Assembly: GCA_030141605.1 (NCBI GenBank) | Contig: JAQGDQ010000453.1 | Span: 87,835 to 151,834 of the forward strand | Length of the DNA: 64,000 nt | From: Tubiluchus corallicola | Lineage: Eukaryota > Priapulida > Priapulimorpha > Priapulimorphida > Tubiluchidae | Direction of reading: 5' to 3' | In this document: in pieces, positions 12,801 through 20,870 of the stretch | Position numbering within the stretch: the stretch's first letter is position 1 | Layout of the letters: every line of letters begins with the position of its first letter | The notes under the pieces: model-generated | What the model was told of the DNA's origin: nothing | The model's database searches: none | The model's input: only the letters and a program-made list of their open reading frames with translations | Made by a program: the position numbers and the translations under genes

Positions 12801-15800
12801 TAGTCAATTGGTTAAATGCTGATAAATTGTTACTATCTGCTATTATATTTTTACAGAGTAGTCCGTTTATCACACCCCGCAGTAGTCCGAGCATCAGTCG
12901 TCGAAATCAAGACCAGATTCCACCACCTGTTCCACCGCGGAGGCTCTCGCCAACAACATCGCCGTCATCGTCTCCTCACATTGCTCGCAGACAAGCACCA
13001 GCACCACCAACCGATGATGCGCCTTTACTAACCAGTGGTGAGTCTGCATCAGTTCTGAAGGGTAGAAATTAGAGGGATTTTTCCTAGAGTTGCCTGTTAC
13101 AGTAGTTCTAAAACAGGAACATTTTTGCTGTTTATTATTTTTATTGTTGTTGTTGTTATGTTTCCAGTTATACAAGATTTCTGCAACTAAAATTTTTTTA
13201 GCACTAAAACAGAGACCTTATAGTTGTTTTGCTTGAGTAATAGTATTGCCAATAAATAATGCCTGGAAAGGTTAGTGAGACTCAGATTTATAAGTTTTTC
13301 CAAACCCAAGTAGTTTAAACAGACATGCTGTTGGATCAAATCTATCCCGGGAACATTAACAGGCCACAAAAAAAATTTGTTTCTGTCTTACCTTACAAGC
13401 ATAAGGAATGCCATTAGGGAAAGAGAAAAGATTGAAGTTTGCAAATGTTTAAAGCTGAATAGAGGAATATTTAAGTTCACCTGAAAAGATAGTTTGTTTT
13501 TTTCCCGCATGTTAGCAGTAATGTTGTAAAATTTTCCTTTGTGCACATTTTTCACGCTGTTTTTTAATTTTTGCTTCACACGAGTTACTATTTATCATAA
13601 AATTCTGTATTATCATGTGTGTGCTTGCATAGCAAAATCGTCCATATGTTGGCAATTAAGCTTTTCTAGTTATTCACATATCCTGAATCTCCATTTCATG
13701 AGGATCATTTTGATACCAAGTTCATCGCTCTATGTTATTTCTAAACTGAGATAATCCACGTTGAAGTTGAGGTGCAGGCTACGCACTGAGAAACATAATC
13801 TTGAGAGAATCGCTGTTAAAGTCAGCCATTGTTTTTTGTCGCATTTCTACAAAACACTTAGCAACTGCATGAGTGGTTGGTTACTATGGACTTTACAAGA
13901 GCACATTAAAGTTATAATTAACTCCAGTAGGTGGCTCTTCCTGACGAACACCTGCGCTCTGCAGCAGAAAGAACCCGAAGCAAAATGCTGCCATTAGGGG
14001 CTGTCACAGTTTGAAAACATAAGTTTTTTTACAATTGCAGTACTATATATATATTATAAAATTAGGTTTTTACTATTTTTTGAACATTTTCTTGATAATT
14101 TGATGCTAGAATATAAAAATCCAATATATTTACCATTTGTTTTTATAAAAAACAAAAAATTGACATTTGACCAAATTTTTGGTGCATTCTTCTTTGAAGC
14201 ATCATAACGTAGTTTTAACTATGCCGACTTATGAATGGTTTTGGTTTGCAAGCACACATATAGTCTCGTTTTTGCAAAATATGAAATCTTAAATTATGGT
14301 ATGTTCCAATAATTTTGGTGTAGACGGCAACACGGCTCTGTGTGAATGCCAGTCTCATGAGAAATGCCAAGAGCTGACTGTAGAAAAGCATAGCTACACT
14401 CTTGCCAAAACAACGATGTCATAATAGTCATTGCATTTTACATATTAAATTAAAAAATACTCTTTTATATGCCTGTGCCAGGTAAGTATATGAATGCAGA
14501 AAAGAATTTACCCACACGATTAGATGGAAACAAATATTTTTATTGTCTGGCTAAGTTTTGGACTTTATGGTCCGTCGGGTAACCGGGTAGTTACTCACAT
14601 TGTTTGTGATTACTTGCTTTCATTGCTGTTACATGTATTGGAAAATACTTTATTGTAATCTTGCTAGCGATGAATGGTTTGTTTAATTAATTGGCAAGTA
14701 GCAGTACACTGTTTATTAAGTTAAATTCATATCTATTTATTGGGATACCTTATAAAGCAATTTCTACAGGAAATTGCTAAACAGGGATGATCTCCAACAA
14801 TTAAGATCCGTCAAACTTGACAATTAATCCGTTTGACAGTTTTGTTGTGAGCACTCACAGTTGCTGGAGTTGTTGACGCACGCGTAGGTCAAAGGTTAAG
14901 TGTACCACAGCAGCGAGTCTTAACTACAACCGCCACATTACGTGTGGGTAAAACAAAGCACTGCAGTCTGTTCATTAACATCAGTTGTTTTACCTTGGCT
15001 ACGTAATTATGCATTAGTCTGTGCATAGACTGATTTACTAGTAGGATCTCGGTTAGAAACAAGAAAAAATGAACTCGGTAAGATTCTAGCTAGCTGTTAA
15101 AACTGTTACAGTATTACAGTAGCTTGGGCTGCATGGCATTTTCAAGTGTACACGAATGCGTTGTCTGGTACACTTAACCTTTGACCTTTTCACGATCATC
15201 ATCAATCGCTGGAACTGTGAAAAGGCTTATTGCAGTTCGTTTTCAAAACTGGGAAAATATTAACTTTGTTTTATCACCCAAGAATTGTTTCTCCTCTCTT
15301 TATATTGATTATTTCTTAATTTTCAGACAACGTGTCACACGGGAATACATTAGCAATCAGTTCTACCTCCATCGGAGTGTCGTATTCCGAAGTTCGGCAG
15401 CCGGTACCTTTTCCTTTACCGCACAGTCGTTCTTGCGACGAGAGGCACAGTGACCACGCCCCGCTTGTGCACAGTCGTTCCGTCTCTCCCCCTCCTCCTC
15501 TTTTACCTCACCACCGTAACGTCGACACCTCAGCTCCGCCAGTTATTTGTAACAGGCAAGAACACGTTACAGCAGATTTTCACGTGAGCTATCCCACACC
15601 CGTAGCTCGCATCGCCGTAAATCACAACCCCCCGCCCCCGATTCCTGTGCCTCGTGCTAGTCGTGCAACTGATTTGTCACACGTGCCCCCCACAGTGCCG
15701 AACCATTCGTCTAGGTCAAGGTCACCTACAAACCAGCAGCTGAATTATGCAGAACTTCAGTCGAATTCTGTAGAGGAATCAGTTTCTCAGACAAACTGTA

Positions 15801-18703
15801 AGTGTTTTCATTTATAATGTTCACTCCGGCATCATTCATACAGTAGTGCCATGATGTCTAACGTGAAAGTGTAAAGTTAAAATGAACAATTGTGTTTGCA
15901 TAGCAAAAACGTCCATAAGTCAGCAATTAAGTTTTTCTAGTTATTCACATATCCTGAATCTCCATTTCATGAAGATCATTTTGATACCAAGTTCATCACT
16001 CTGTGTAAATACTAAGCTGAGATAATTTATTTTTCACAAATTTTCGACTATCTATTAAATAATTTACAGGCATTATGCCACCAAATGACATGCGGGAAAG
16101 TAATATTACCACACACAATTTCACGTTTGCGCCACTAGTTCTTCTCTGTTACATGCATTTCACCATTCGCTAATTAGACTGGCACTAGCGCCTACATTTC
16201 AGAAAGCGTTGCACAAAAACAGGTGCTGTACCTCTCAGTTTAGATGTGTAAGTTTGGGCGTTACCACAGTGGTAAATTTGAAATTTGAATTTTTATCTTA
16301 GAAGTTGCCTAGTTTTAGTACAACACACTGAATATCTTACAGTAGCACTGTAACTCAATTTTCGTTTTTCGCAAACACACGTAACACGCTCGTAGAATAT
16401 TTTCATTGTTGAAAATTATGTTAGTTTGTGATGTGATCAATAGTTGGGCTCGCCCGCCGTTAATTAAGTTCTTAATCTATTATTTAATTATCAGAAACGC
16501 TTTTGCAGTATTAATTTTGAGTTAAAATGTATACTTTTCGTCGGACTTGAAAATGGGGTGATATATGAAAAATCATCCTGTCTTCCTTTAATAAAATAAT
16601 CAAAAACTACCCCAAAAATAGTTAGTAGTTCCAGTAATTCCTTGTGATTTTTTTCTCTTTTGTCTATTTTTCTTCACCTGATGAGGAATGAAAACTACAG
16701 TGGTAGTTTGAAATGTCCCTTCTTTTTTCTTCCTTGTATTTTAATGGTCAGACTTTTTTCATTCATTGTCACTATTTCTGTTAATTAAATTGTGTTTTTT
16801 AACTCCTTCAGGACCATGAGAGTTTACTGCATTTTGCATAGGTTCATGAAAAACTGCTCTAACTAAGCAGTGATTATGTTATATTTGATAATTCTTGTAG
16901 GTTTCTACTCCTCACACAATGGATTTTCATGAAGAATTATATGAATTTGCTTACCTTAGATAAATTAAAAATCAATTTTTTATAAATAAATTGAAAAAAA
17001 AATTGGTAACTGTAGTGTTTGCTCTGTAACAATGTACAGTATTACTTGTGTGAAATCAGCTAATGCAGAAAAATTCAACTATCCAGATACAACACTCTAA
17101 TACACTCTGGCTTCAAATCTATTCTATTTTTTAAGGAGAAATTCCTGTTAAAAGATGAAATGACCTTCATTTGTCCTGGTTAATCGGTTGGTTTTTCCTG
17201 GAGTAGCAACAGAACACTGCACAGCTTGGGCTATAGCATTCGGGCGATCATTAAATTAGTGTGTACGATCACACAACTGTACGTCAGACATAGCTACTCA
17301 ATAGACTAAGTTGGAGTGCCTGAAAAGGGCGTATTTTTTTAATTTTATCAACTTGTTATAGCTAGAAATCAGTGTTTTGGTTGTGTGTTACAAAAACCCA
17401 TGTTTTTTTGTGCATGTACAGCACTTATTGACAAAAATATATTGATTTTTTATTGACAAAAATATATTGATTTTTTTCGTAGTTCTTGCTAAGACATCGA
17501 GTTTGCCTAGTCGGTTACCACCCCCCGTGCCTCCAGCCAGCACAAAACCTCACAAGGAGCATTTACGAGAAAACGCCAGACCTTCTAGCACGCCACCTCC
17601 TGCGCCACATGCAAGAATACCGAAAACGTGAGTATATTACAACATTTACGTTGTTTCACTACATCTATGATCTGGTGAGCAATGTGACGCTAGACTGTGC
17701 CAGTATGATGAGCAATGTGACGCTAGGCTATGCCAGTATGGTGAGCAATGTGACGCTAGGCTGTGCCAGTATGGTGAGCAATGTGGCGCTAGGCTGTGCC
17801 AGTATGGTGAGTAATGTGGCGCTAGGGTGTGCCAGTATGGTGAGCAATGTGGCGCTAGGGTGTGCCAGTATGGTGAGCAATGCAACGCTAGGCTGTGCCA
17901 GTATGGTGAGCATTGTGACGCTAGGCTGTGCCAGTATAGTGAGCAATGTGATGCTAGGCTGTGCCAGTATGGTGAGCAGTGTGACGCTAGGCTGTGCCAG
18001 TATGGTGAGCATTGCAACGCTAGGCTGTGCCAGTATGGTGAGCATTGTGACGCTAGGCTGTGCCAGTATGGTGAGCAACGTGACGCTAGGCTGTGCCTGT
18101 ATGGTGAGCATTGTGACGCTGGGCTGTGCCAGTATGGTGAGCACACAGTTATTTTTACACAAAATAATCTATTTATAATTATTTACTACCCGTAAGAAAA
18201 GCCTATTATCTATCAACAATAGCAATTGCTTATTGTGAGACTTAAATTAAATATTTATGTCATCAGAACCTATTTTAAATTTTGTAATATGCTGTAGTCA
18301 TTTATTTTAATATATTAATTTGTATTTTTTGATATGGCCACTTTTACATCTCACTAGATGTTGTTATGTTTGTTATGCTGCGTTGTTATGTTTTTTCTAT
18401 GCCAGTAAATCTCTTAAGTCTCTTAATTAATGTATTTTTTCTGTTAGGGAACCAACTCCATCAGTTGTTTACAGCACCATACAAAACGTCAACACGACCG
18501 GTAACCTGAACGGGACCGACCTGTCCTCCGACAAGGGTAACTACGAAAACATCAACGTTGAGTTCATCGTTCAGCTCACCGCCGAAGGCTATGCTCAAGA
18601 TTTGGTCATACGCGCCCTCGGCGTCGCGAGAAACGACCTGAAGATGGCGCAGGAGATTCTTCAAAACTTTGTGGAGAAGCCTGGAAAGTCGTGCACACAC
18701 TAG
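291..18703 (+). CDS. CBL: CBL-family E3 ubiquitin ligase, whole gene (11 coding exons)
   Basis: Coding exons: 291-814, 1307-1453, 2621-2752, 4089-4226, 8069-8288, 9024-9233, 10869-10940, 12857-13037, 15327-15797, 17483-17627, 18448-18703. All introns are GT-AG and codon phase is continuous, giving about 831 codons (vertebrate CBL and CBLB are about 900-980). Domain order is four-helix bundle, EF-hand, SH2-like fold (together the phosphotyrosine-binding TKB), linker with two conserved tyrosines, RING, proline-rich tail and C-terminal UBA. Family role: in the cytoplasm it binds phosphotyrosines on activated receptor kinases and directs their ubiquitination and endocytosis. The full domain set including UBA resembles vertebrate c-CBL/CBL-B. 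The start is the ATG at 291, in a purine-rich AAGATGG context. I found no in-frame stop or broken splice site, so it looks functional. The paralogue class is not assigned. Confidence 0.95.
926..1075 (+). pseudogene. Decayed partial copy of CBL exon 1 inside intron 1
   Basis: The sequence repeats exon 1 positions roughly 312-430 in order: GGCAAACCAA, a TTTTGGGAGTATTCGGCAAT block, then GATTATAA, then GACAAGGTAGTAAAAT. Substitutions, small indels and in-frame stops mean it cannot encode the domain. It is in direct orientation about 620 bp downstream of the parental segment. I read it as an old tandem duplication of part of the exon. Confidence 0.75.
1307..1453 (+). CDS. CBL: CBL exon 2: EF-hand segment of TKB
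   Basis: It encodes [19 protein letters not shown] followed by the highly conserved [19 protein letters not shown] segment, the calcium-binding EF-hand that braces the SH2 fold in CBL proteins. The acceptor is TATATAG|AACT and the donor ACAAG|GTATTG. It is 147 nt and keeps phase 2. Confidence 0.95.
1636..2026. mobile_element. Candidate DNA-transposon MITE in CBL intron 2
   Basis: The left end starts CAGTCAACCTTGGATATAAG. The right end, read on the other strand, starts CAATCAACCTCGGGTATAAG, so the two form imperfect terminal inverted repeats around 350 bp of non-coding sequence. Internal motifs such as CCTTATATCCGA recur in both orientations. The left flank is TA, which fits a Tc1/mariner/pogo-like element, but the right flank is CA, so the target duplication is unproven. 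Confidence 0.6.
2621..2752 (+). CDS. CBL: CBL exon 3: EF-hand to SH2 junction
   Basis: It encodes [20 protein letters not shown] and [20 protein letters not shown], a very conserved stretch leading into the SH2-like fold. The acceptor TTTCTTTAG|GCTT is strong. The donor is GGGAG|GTGTGT. It is 132 nt, phase 2 in and out. Confidence 0.95.
2753..4088 (+). other. CBL intron 3, little recognisable
   Basis: AT-rich intron. The only notable feature is a run of about 15 C at 3475-3490. I found no open frame with coding character on either strand and no inverted-repeat element I could delimit. Confidence 0.5.
4089..4226 (+). CDS. CBL: CBL exon 4: SH2-like fold with phosphotyrosine-binding Arg
   Basis: This exon was found by translating between splice sites, because no long open frame marks it. 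It encodes [20 protein letters not shown] and then the [10 protein letters not shown] segment. The FRLSCTR motif carries the arginine that contacts phosphotyrosine in CBL TKB domains. The acceptor is TTTGCAG|TTACG and the donor GGATT|GTAAGT. It is 138 nt, phase 2 in and out. Confidence 0.95.
4470..4492. repeat. (ATT)n microsatellite
   Basis: A short run of ATT triplets within CBL intron 4. On the minus strand it reads as poly-Asn inside a spurious open frame. Confidence 0.8.
4999..5532 (-). mobile_element. TTAA-type MITE family A, copy 1
   Basis: The left end reads TAAAGGAAGACAGGATGATT and the right end TTGGGTCCAGTTTTCGTTTAA. Ends of the family are inverted repeats of the form TTAAAGGAAGACAGGA / TTAAAGGAAAACCGGA. 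The interior includes GATGACATCACAAACTA and a conserved TAGTGGCACCAACGTGAAAT-type block near one end. It is inverted relative to the copy at 16.1 kb. Its TTAA target and lack of coding sequence fit a piggyBac- or Kolobok-like non-autonomous element. Confidence 0.75.
5949..6500 (+). mobile_element. hAT-like MITE family, copy truncated at right end
   Basis: The left terminus CAGTGGCGGCTTGTAACT and the following 500 bp match the complete element at 20053-20862 (shared blocks AAAATTAGTGGGG, AACACTGTGTAAAAC, GAAGCAAACAGTACTACCCTCA, TATCGATA). The right terminal inverted repeat and the 57-bp tandem array of the other copy are missing. It lies in CBL intron 4. Confidence 0.75.
7700..7892 (+). mobile_element. 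Possible LINE 3' tail
   Basis: An AT-rich block ends GGTCAATAAAATTTAATAAATAAATAA. Short AATAAA-type tandem repeats at the end of otherwise non-repetitive sequence are typical of some non-LTR retrotransposon 3' ends. There is no reverse transcriptase frame here, so the call is tentative. Confidence 0.3.
8069..8288 (+). CDS. CBL: CBL exon 5: end of SH2 fold, linker helix and first half of RING
   Basis: It encodes [14 protein letters not shown], then the linker [19 protein letters not shown] and RING residues [16 protein letters not shown]. Both linker tyrosines (human Tyr368 and Tyr371 equivalents) are kept. Phosphorylation of the second activates ligase activity in known CBLs. RING ligands visible here are CKIC, CGH and CTPC. 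The acceptor is TTCCATAG|TTAC and the donor TGGCAG|GTAATA, ending in phase 0. Confidence 0.95.
8302..8800. repeat. 60-bp minisatellite with 120-bp higher-order period, CBL intron 5
   Basis: About eight units of 60 bp (GAATCAGTTGCTACTACATC, then a CAGCTGACTCACACAGTAAA-type block, then CAGCTAGCTCG.CTTTGGTT) start only about 15 bp after the exon 5 donor. Alternate units differ together (CATCAGC with CGAC versus CATAAGC with CGGC), so the array evolves as a 120-bp dimer. It has no stop codon in one frame, which creates a spurious 161-residue Leu/Gln-rich frame. Confidence 0.95.
8815..8943 (+). mobile_element. Truncated right end of hAT MITE (family of 18946-19434)
   Basis: It matches the last 110 bp of the full element at 18946-19434: GCTCTTCATTAATTGATTTA, TACTGTTCAA, and the terminus ATCGTCCATCACTA. 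The rest of the element is absent. Confidence 0.65.
9024..9233 (+). CDS. CBL: CBL exon 6: second half of RING and start of tail
   Basis: It starts [20 protein letters not shown] and continues VVDPFEP, completing the RING (final CPFC zinc-ligand pair) and the short helix after it. It then enters a low-complexity region ending in the acidic [12 protein letters not shown]. Acceptor TTTCAG|GATTC, donor TAGAG|GTATGG, phase 0 at both ends. Confidence 0.95.
10368..10665. mobile_element. Palindromic MITE family E, copy 1
   Basis: The left arm (AGTTAAAACACCACAACTTT, then TAAAAGTTTTAATTTAC, then CATGTCAAACGTTTCGACAG and CTACTGCTGTCATC) is repeated in inverse order at the right (GATGATGACAGCAGTAG, TGTTTGACATG, AAAAGTTTTAATAAAATT, GTTTTAACTATA). 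The arms are about 90-100 bp with about 100 bp between them. It is non-coding and lies in CBL intron 6. Confidence 0.75.
10869..10940 (+). CDS. CBL: CBL exon 7: short Ser/Thr-rich linker
   Basis: A 72-nt exon encoding [20 protein letters not shown] and four further residues. It was located by the strong sites TTTTTCAG|GATAC and ATTCT|GTAAGT and by phase 0 continuity. It has no domain, which is typical of the variable tail of CBL proteins. Confidence 0.8.
11112..11804. mobile_element. pogo/Tc1-mariner-like MITE with perfect 20-bp inverted ends
   Basis: The left end CAGTAAGTCCTCGCTTAACG is repeated exactly, inverted, at the right end, and both ends are flanked by TA, the target duplication of Tc1/mariner/pogo elements. 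The 693-bp element has no credible transposase frame. It lies in CBL intron 7. A fragment with the same end appears near 48730-48792. Confidence 0.9.
11835..12240 (-). repeat. Dispersed repeat family B, diverged copy
   Basis: On the minus strand this matches blocks of the family at 27.6-28.3 kb (TAATGCAAG-like, TTTCAAACGACT, ATCAGAGCATTCGTAG). It is diverged and non-coding. Confidence 0.6.
12412..12472. repeat. Degenerate (CA)n tract
   Basis: Interrupted CA/CACA runs (CACATGCACACACATATG and similar) in CBL intron 7. Confidence 0.7.
12857..13037 (+). CDS. CBL: CBL exon 8: proline-rich SH3-binding region
   Basis: It encodes [16 protein letters not shown] and then [20 protein letters not shown], ending in [18 protein letters not shown] is a classic SH3 ligand core, and PVPPRR also fits the PxxxPR form bound by CIN85/CD2AP-type adaptors in this family. 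Acceptor TTTTACAG|AGTAG, donor CCAGTG|GTGAGT, phase 0 in and 1 out. Confidence 0.9.
13612..13757 (+). repeat. Direct repeat I, copy 1 (left of CBL exon 9)
   Basis: About 140 bp (GCATAGCAAAATCGTCCATA, then CACATATCCTGAATCTCCAT, then TTTTGATACCAAGTTCATC) recurs in the same orientation at 15890-16025, on the other side of exon 9. Copies are about 90% alike by eye. Confidence 0.85.
13758..15326 (+). other. Rest of CBL intron 8
   Basis: AT-rich sequence without coding character. It contains the family F element described at 14853-15230. No other feature could be supported. Confidence 0.45.
14853..15230 (-). mobile_element. MITE family F, copy 1
   Basis: Its ends ACTCACAGTTGCTGGAGTTG and (right, inverted) TTCACAGTTCCAGCGATTGA form terminal inverted repeats. 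The interior contains GTCAAAGGTTAAGTGTACCA and GTGTACACGAATGCGTTGTC. The same element lies in the opposite orientation at 49920-50285 and 58000-58325. It has no coding sequence. Confidence 0.75.
15327..15797 (+). CDS. CBL: CBL exon 9: long proline/serine-rich tail
   Basis: The largest tail exon, 157 codons in phase 1. Low complexity rich in Pro, Ser and His, with SH3-type motifs [10 protein letters not shown] and [12 protein letters not shown] (the latter contains PIPVPR, a PxxxPR form). It ends ESVSQTN with donor AAACT|GTAAGT. Acceptor ATTTTCAG|ACAAC. Base composition is distinctly more GC-rich than the flanking introns, as expected for coding sequence. Confidence 0.9.
15890..16025 (+). repeat. 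Direct repeat I, copy 2 (right of CBL exon 9)
   Basis: Same block as 13612-13757 (GCATAGCAAAAACGTCCATA, CACATATCCTGAATCTCCAT). Together the two copies bracket exon 9 in direct orientation. Confidence 0.85.
16080..16591 (+). mobile_element. TTAA-type MITE family A, copy 2
   Basis: It contains the family blocks GCGCCACTAGTTCTTCTCTG, GGCACTAGCGCCTACATTTC, GTGATGTGATCAATAGTTGG and the terminus AAATCATCCTGTCTTCCTTTAA. Its left end is degraded, so only the right TTAA end is clear. It lies in CBL intron 9. Confidence 0.8.
16797..17340 (+). repeat. Dispersed repeat family H, copy 1
   Basis: About 540 bp shared with 56107-56610 (same orientation) and 62395-62775 (inverted). Blocks include TGCATTTTGCATAGGTTCAT, GTAGGTTTCTACTCC, TTAATCGGTTGGTTTTTCCT and CCTGAAAAGGGCGTATTTTT. 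It starts after TTAACTCCTTCAGGACC, so a TTAA-target DNA element is possible, but I could not define both ends. Confidence 0.75.
17483..17627 (+). CDS. CBL: CBL exon 10: proline-rich segment
   Basis: It encodes [20 protein letters not shown] and ends [23 protein letters not shown] is another SH3-ligand core. Acceptor TTTTTCGTAG|TTCTT, donor AAAAC|GTGAGT, phase 1 in and 2 out. A longer open frame that overlaps it is in a different frame and is produced by the downstream repeat array. Confidence 0.85.
17672..18142. repeat. 33-bp minisatellite, CBL intron 10
   Basis: About 14-15 units of 33 bp (GTGAGCAATGTGACGCTAGG followed by CTGTGCCAGTATG) begin about 45 bp after the exon 10 donor. Most units carry TATGGTGAGC, a near-consensus 5' splice site. 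Because 33 is a multiple of three and the unit lacks stops, several frames on both strands stay open through the array. None has coding character outside it. Confidence 0.95.
18448..18703 (+). CDS. CBL: CBL exon 11: UBA domain and C terminus
   Basis: It encodes [16 protein letters not shown], then [20 protein letters not shown] and [20 protein letters not shown], ending [11 protein letters not shown] and a TAG stop at 18701-18703. The last roughly 45 residues match the UBA fold of c-CBL/CBL-B (hydrophobic helix pattern, xGY loop). YENI is a pYxN motif of the kind bound by the Grb2 SH2 domain. Acceptor TTCTGTTAG|GGAAC. This exon is unusually GC-rich for the window. Confidence 0.95.
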
Positions 18704-18732
18704 CTATTATGTGGCGATACTGTGTTCGATGT

Positions 18733-18781
18733 ATTAAAATTCCTCTATGCTTAGTAATTGTATTTAAATTTATTTATTAAA
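18733..18781 (+). terminator. Candidate CBL polyadenylation signals
   Basis: ATTAAA variants lie at 18733-18738 and 18776-18781, 30 and 73 bp after the stop. Both are non-canonical, so the 3' end is only approximate. Confidence 0.4.
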
Positions 18782-18945
18782 TAGTTCCCATCGGGTTAAA
18801 TGCTAGCTTGTATATTCCATGTGTGTGTATGTTTGTAATTGTGTGTTAATATGAACGCAAGTAATATTATGTGTACTGTGCCAATGGTGATCCATTTACA
18901 AGTAGGCTATTGGTGAATGAAGTATTACAATGGAGTACTTTTGTC

Positions 18946-19434
18946 TAGTGATGGGCAACTTTGAAATTTTGTAATTCGATTACAATCTTGTTGTCGTAAT
19001 ACGATGTCACGATTAATCTTTCGTGACAATTTTTTAGTGTTTTAGATGCACTTTTTAAAATTGGAACTCTGAAATATAGCCTATAAACTTTTTGGTGGCT
19101 TTCGTCGTTGTCTGCCATTTTCATACTCTCAAACTATTTCAGACACGCACATTCATTAACTGTCACTGCACACGTCATGGCAAAATGAATTTGAAGCCCC
19201 AGTTTACAACACTGTACATAGTTTGCAGTCGTGTGAATTTGTGAAAGGTGAGAAAAATGAAGAAAAAGTGCAAGGAGTCCGTCTATTTGTGCTAAAACAC
19301 AACATTTTAGTCAACGTGTAACGCGTATATTTTGCTCTTGATTAACGGAATTACTGTTCAATCGCCGATTATATCAATCTATACATGGTTACAATCTTGA
19401 TTAATTCGACTTTTCTATTAATCGCCCATCACTA
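18946..19434. mobile_element. hAT-superfamily MITE with perfect 8-bp target duplication
   Basis: The left end TAGTGATGGGCAAC and right end CGCCCATCACTA are inverted repeats. Both sides are flanked by CTTTTGTC (18938-18945 and 19435-19442), an exact 8-bp target-site duplication characteristic of hAT elements. It is 489 bp and non-coding. A truncated relative lies at 8815-8943. Confidence 0.9.
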
Positions 19435-19645
19435 CTTTTGTCTCTTAATTTATGCAGATGGATAAAACACATTAGCAATAGAGGTAGAGGCTAGACCTGT
19501 TTAATGATAAGGTGGCATTTCAGTCCTGTTATGATCCATCACTACTTTTGCCTCTTAATTTATGCAGACAGATAAAACACTTTAGCAATAGAGGTAGAGG
19601 CTCTATCTGTTTAGTGATAAAGGTGGCATTTCAGTCCTGTTATGA
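19426..19645. repeat. 110-bp tandem duplication
   Basis: Two copies of about 110 bp (CCATCACTACTTTTG, TAATTTATGCAGA, AGCAATAGAGGTAGAGGCT, GGTGGCATTTCAGTCCTGTT). The unit includes the last few bases of the preceding MITE, so the duplication postdates its insertion. Confidence 0.9.
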
Positions 19646-20052
19646 AGATGTAACGCTGTCTGTTTGGAAACAAAATGGCGTTGCTATGCTAGTAGCTCAC
19701 AGGGTAGGTACAGATGTGTTCTTCTTAATACAAACAACTGATCATGCATATACAAATTTTATTTTTATAATATGCAGTGATGTAATTGTGTAAGTTAATG
19801 TTTTCACTTGTATTATAGTTCCCTAGTCATGTATTCTTAAGTGTATCTGTTAGACTTGTCAGTGACATGTGCACTCTTGTCATGACATAGTAGTAACATC
19901 CGATCTGTAGCAGCCAATTTTATTTGTAGCATTTGTTTAGTTTTTTTAGTACTTCTTGTGGAATTGTAATGTATGATTGGCACAGGTTTACTGGAAGTTG
20001 TTACCCATTGTAACTGTTTGCTTGGTTGCCGTGGTTACTGCAGGGTGCCAAA

Positions 20053-20862
20053 CAGCGGTGGCTCGTAATTAAAATTAGTGGGGGTGGTGCTTTGGAAAAT
20101 TTTAGCCACTGTTTTAATACTGTGTAAAACGGAACAAACTAATTTTAATGTTATAATTTGGAATTGCAAATTTAAACAAACAGACGTGCGGAAATTTATA
20201 CGTGAATTTGATAAAACCGTGAACAAAAAATTTTCTTACAAATAGCTTGAATTGTCGCAGTTCAAGAATATGCTAGCACACAGTTTTTAAGCACGTGACA
20301 CCTGACAGCAAACTGTGTGAGCAACAGCACTTTCTTTACCTAGCAGCAGACGCTAGCAGTACAGCGTACAGCGCGTTATCTCGGACACGTGCACAACAGC
20401 CAAACACACCACTGTGCTAGGCTGTGAAGCAAACAGTACTACCCTCATGTGTTCTGGTTTCGTACAAGTACGAAGAAAGATCTAAAGGAAAAAGACTTAT
20501 ATTGAATATTATCGATAATATTGGGTGAATGTAGAGGGTGCTGCAGTTCCACAGTACCTATAATATTATCGATAACACTGAGTGAAAGTAGGGTGTGCTG
20601 CAGTTCCACAGTACCTATAATATTATCGATAACACTGAGTTAAACTAGGGGGTGCTGCAGTTCCACAGTACCTATAATATTATCGATAACACTGAGTTAA
20701 ACTAGGGGGTGCTGCAGTTCCACAGTACCTATAATATTATCGATAACACTGAGTGAAACTAGGAGGTGCTGCAGTTCCACAGTACCTATAATATTATCGA
20801 TAACACTGAGTGAAAGTAGAGGGTGCTGTAGTTCCACTGTACCCATACACGAGCCACTACTG
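20053..20862 (+). mobile_element. Complete hAT-like MITE with internal tandem array
   Basis: The left end CAGCGGTGGCTCGT and the inverted right end CAGTAGTGGCTCGT are terminal inverted repeats. The flanks GTGCCAAA at 20045-20052 and 20863-20870 are an exact 8-bp target-site duplication. There is no transposase frame. The 810-bp element differs from its relative at 5949-6500 by an expanded 57-bp array near the right end. Confidence 0.92.
20500..20845. repeat. 57-bp array inside the hAT-like MITE
   Basis: About six units of 57 bp, CTGCAGTTCCACAGTACCTA followed by TAATATTATCGATAACACTG and AGT..AACTAGGGGGTG. Each unit contains the palindrome ATTATCGATAAT-like core. The copy at 6.0-6.5 kb has a single unit, so amplification happened within this copy or its lineage. 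Confidence 0.95.
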
Positions 20863-20870
20863 GTGCCAAA

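Noticed and set aside
17486-18178. 230-codon frame overlapping CBL exon 10, plus minus-strand frames of 166 and 144 codons
   Set aside because: The plus frame is not the CBL phase and consists of 11-residue repeats from the 33-bp array. The minus frames are the same array.
18461-18700. 79-codon minus-strand frame over CBL exon 11
   Set aside because: Antisense shadow of the UBA exon, which has clear family similarity on the plus strand.
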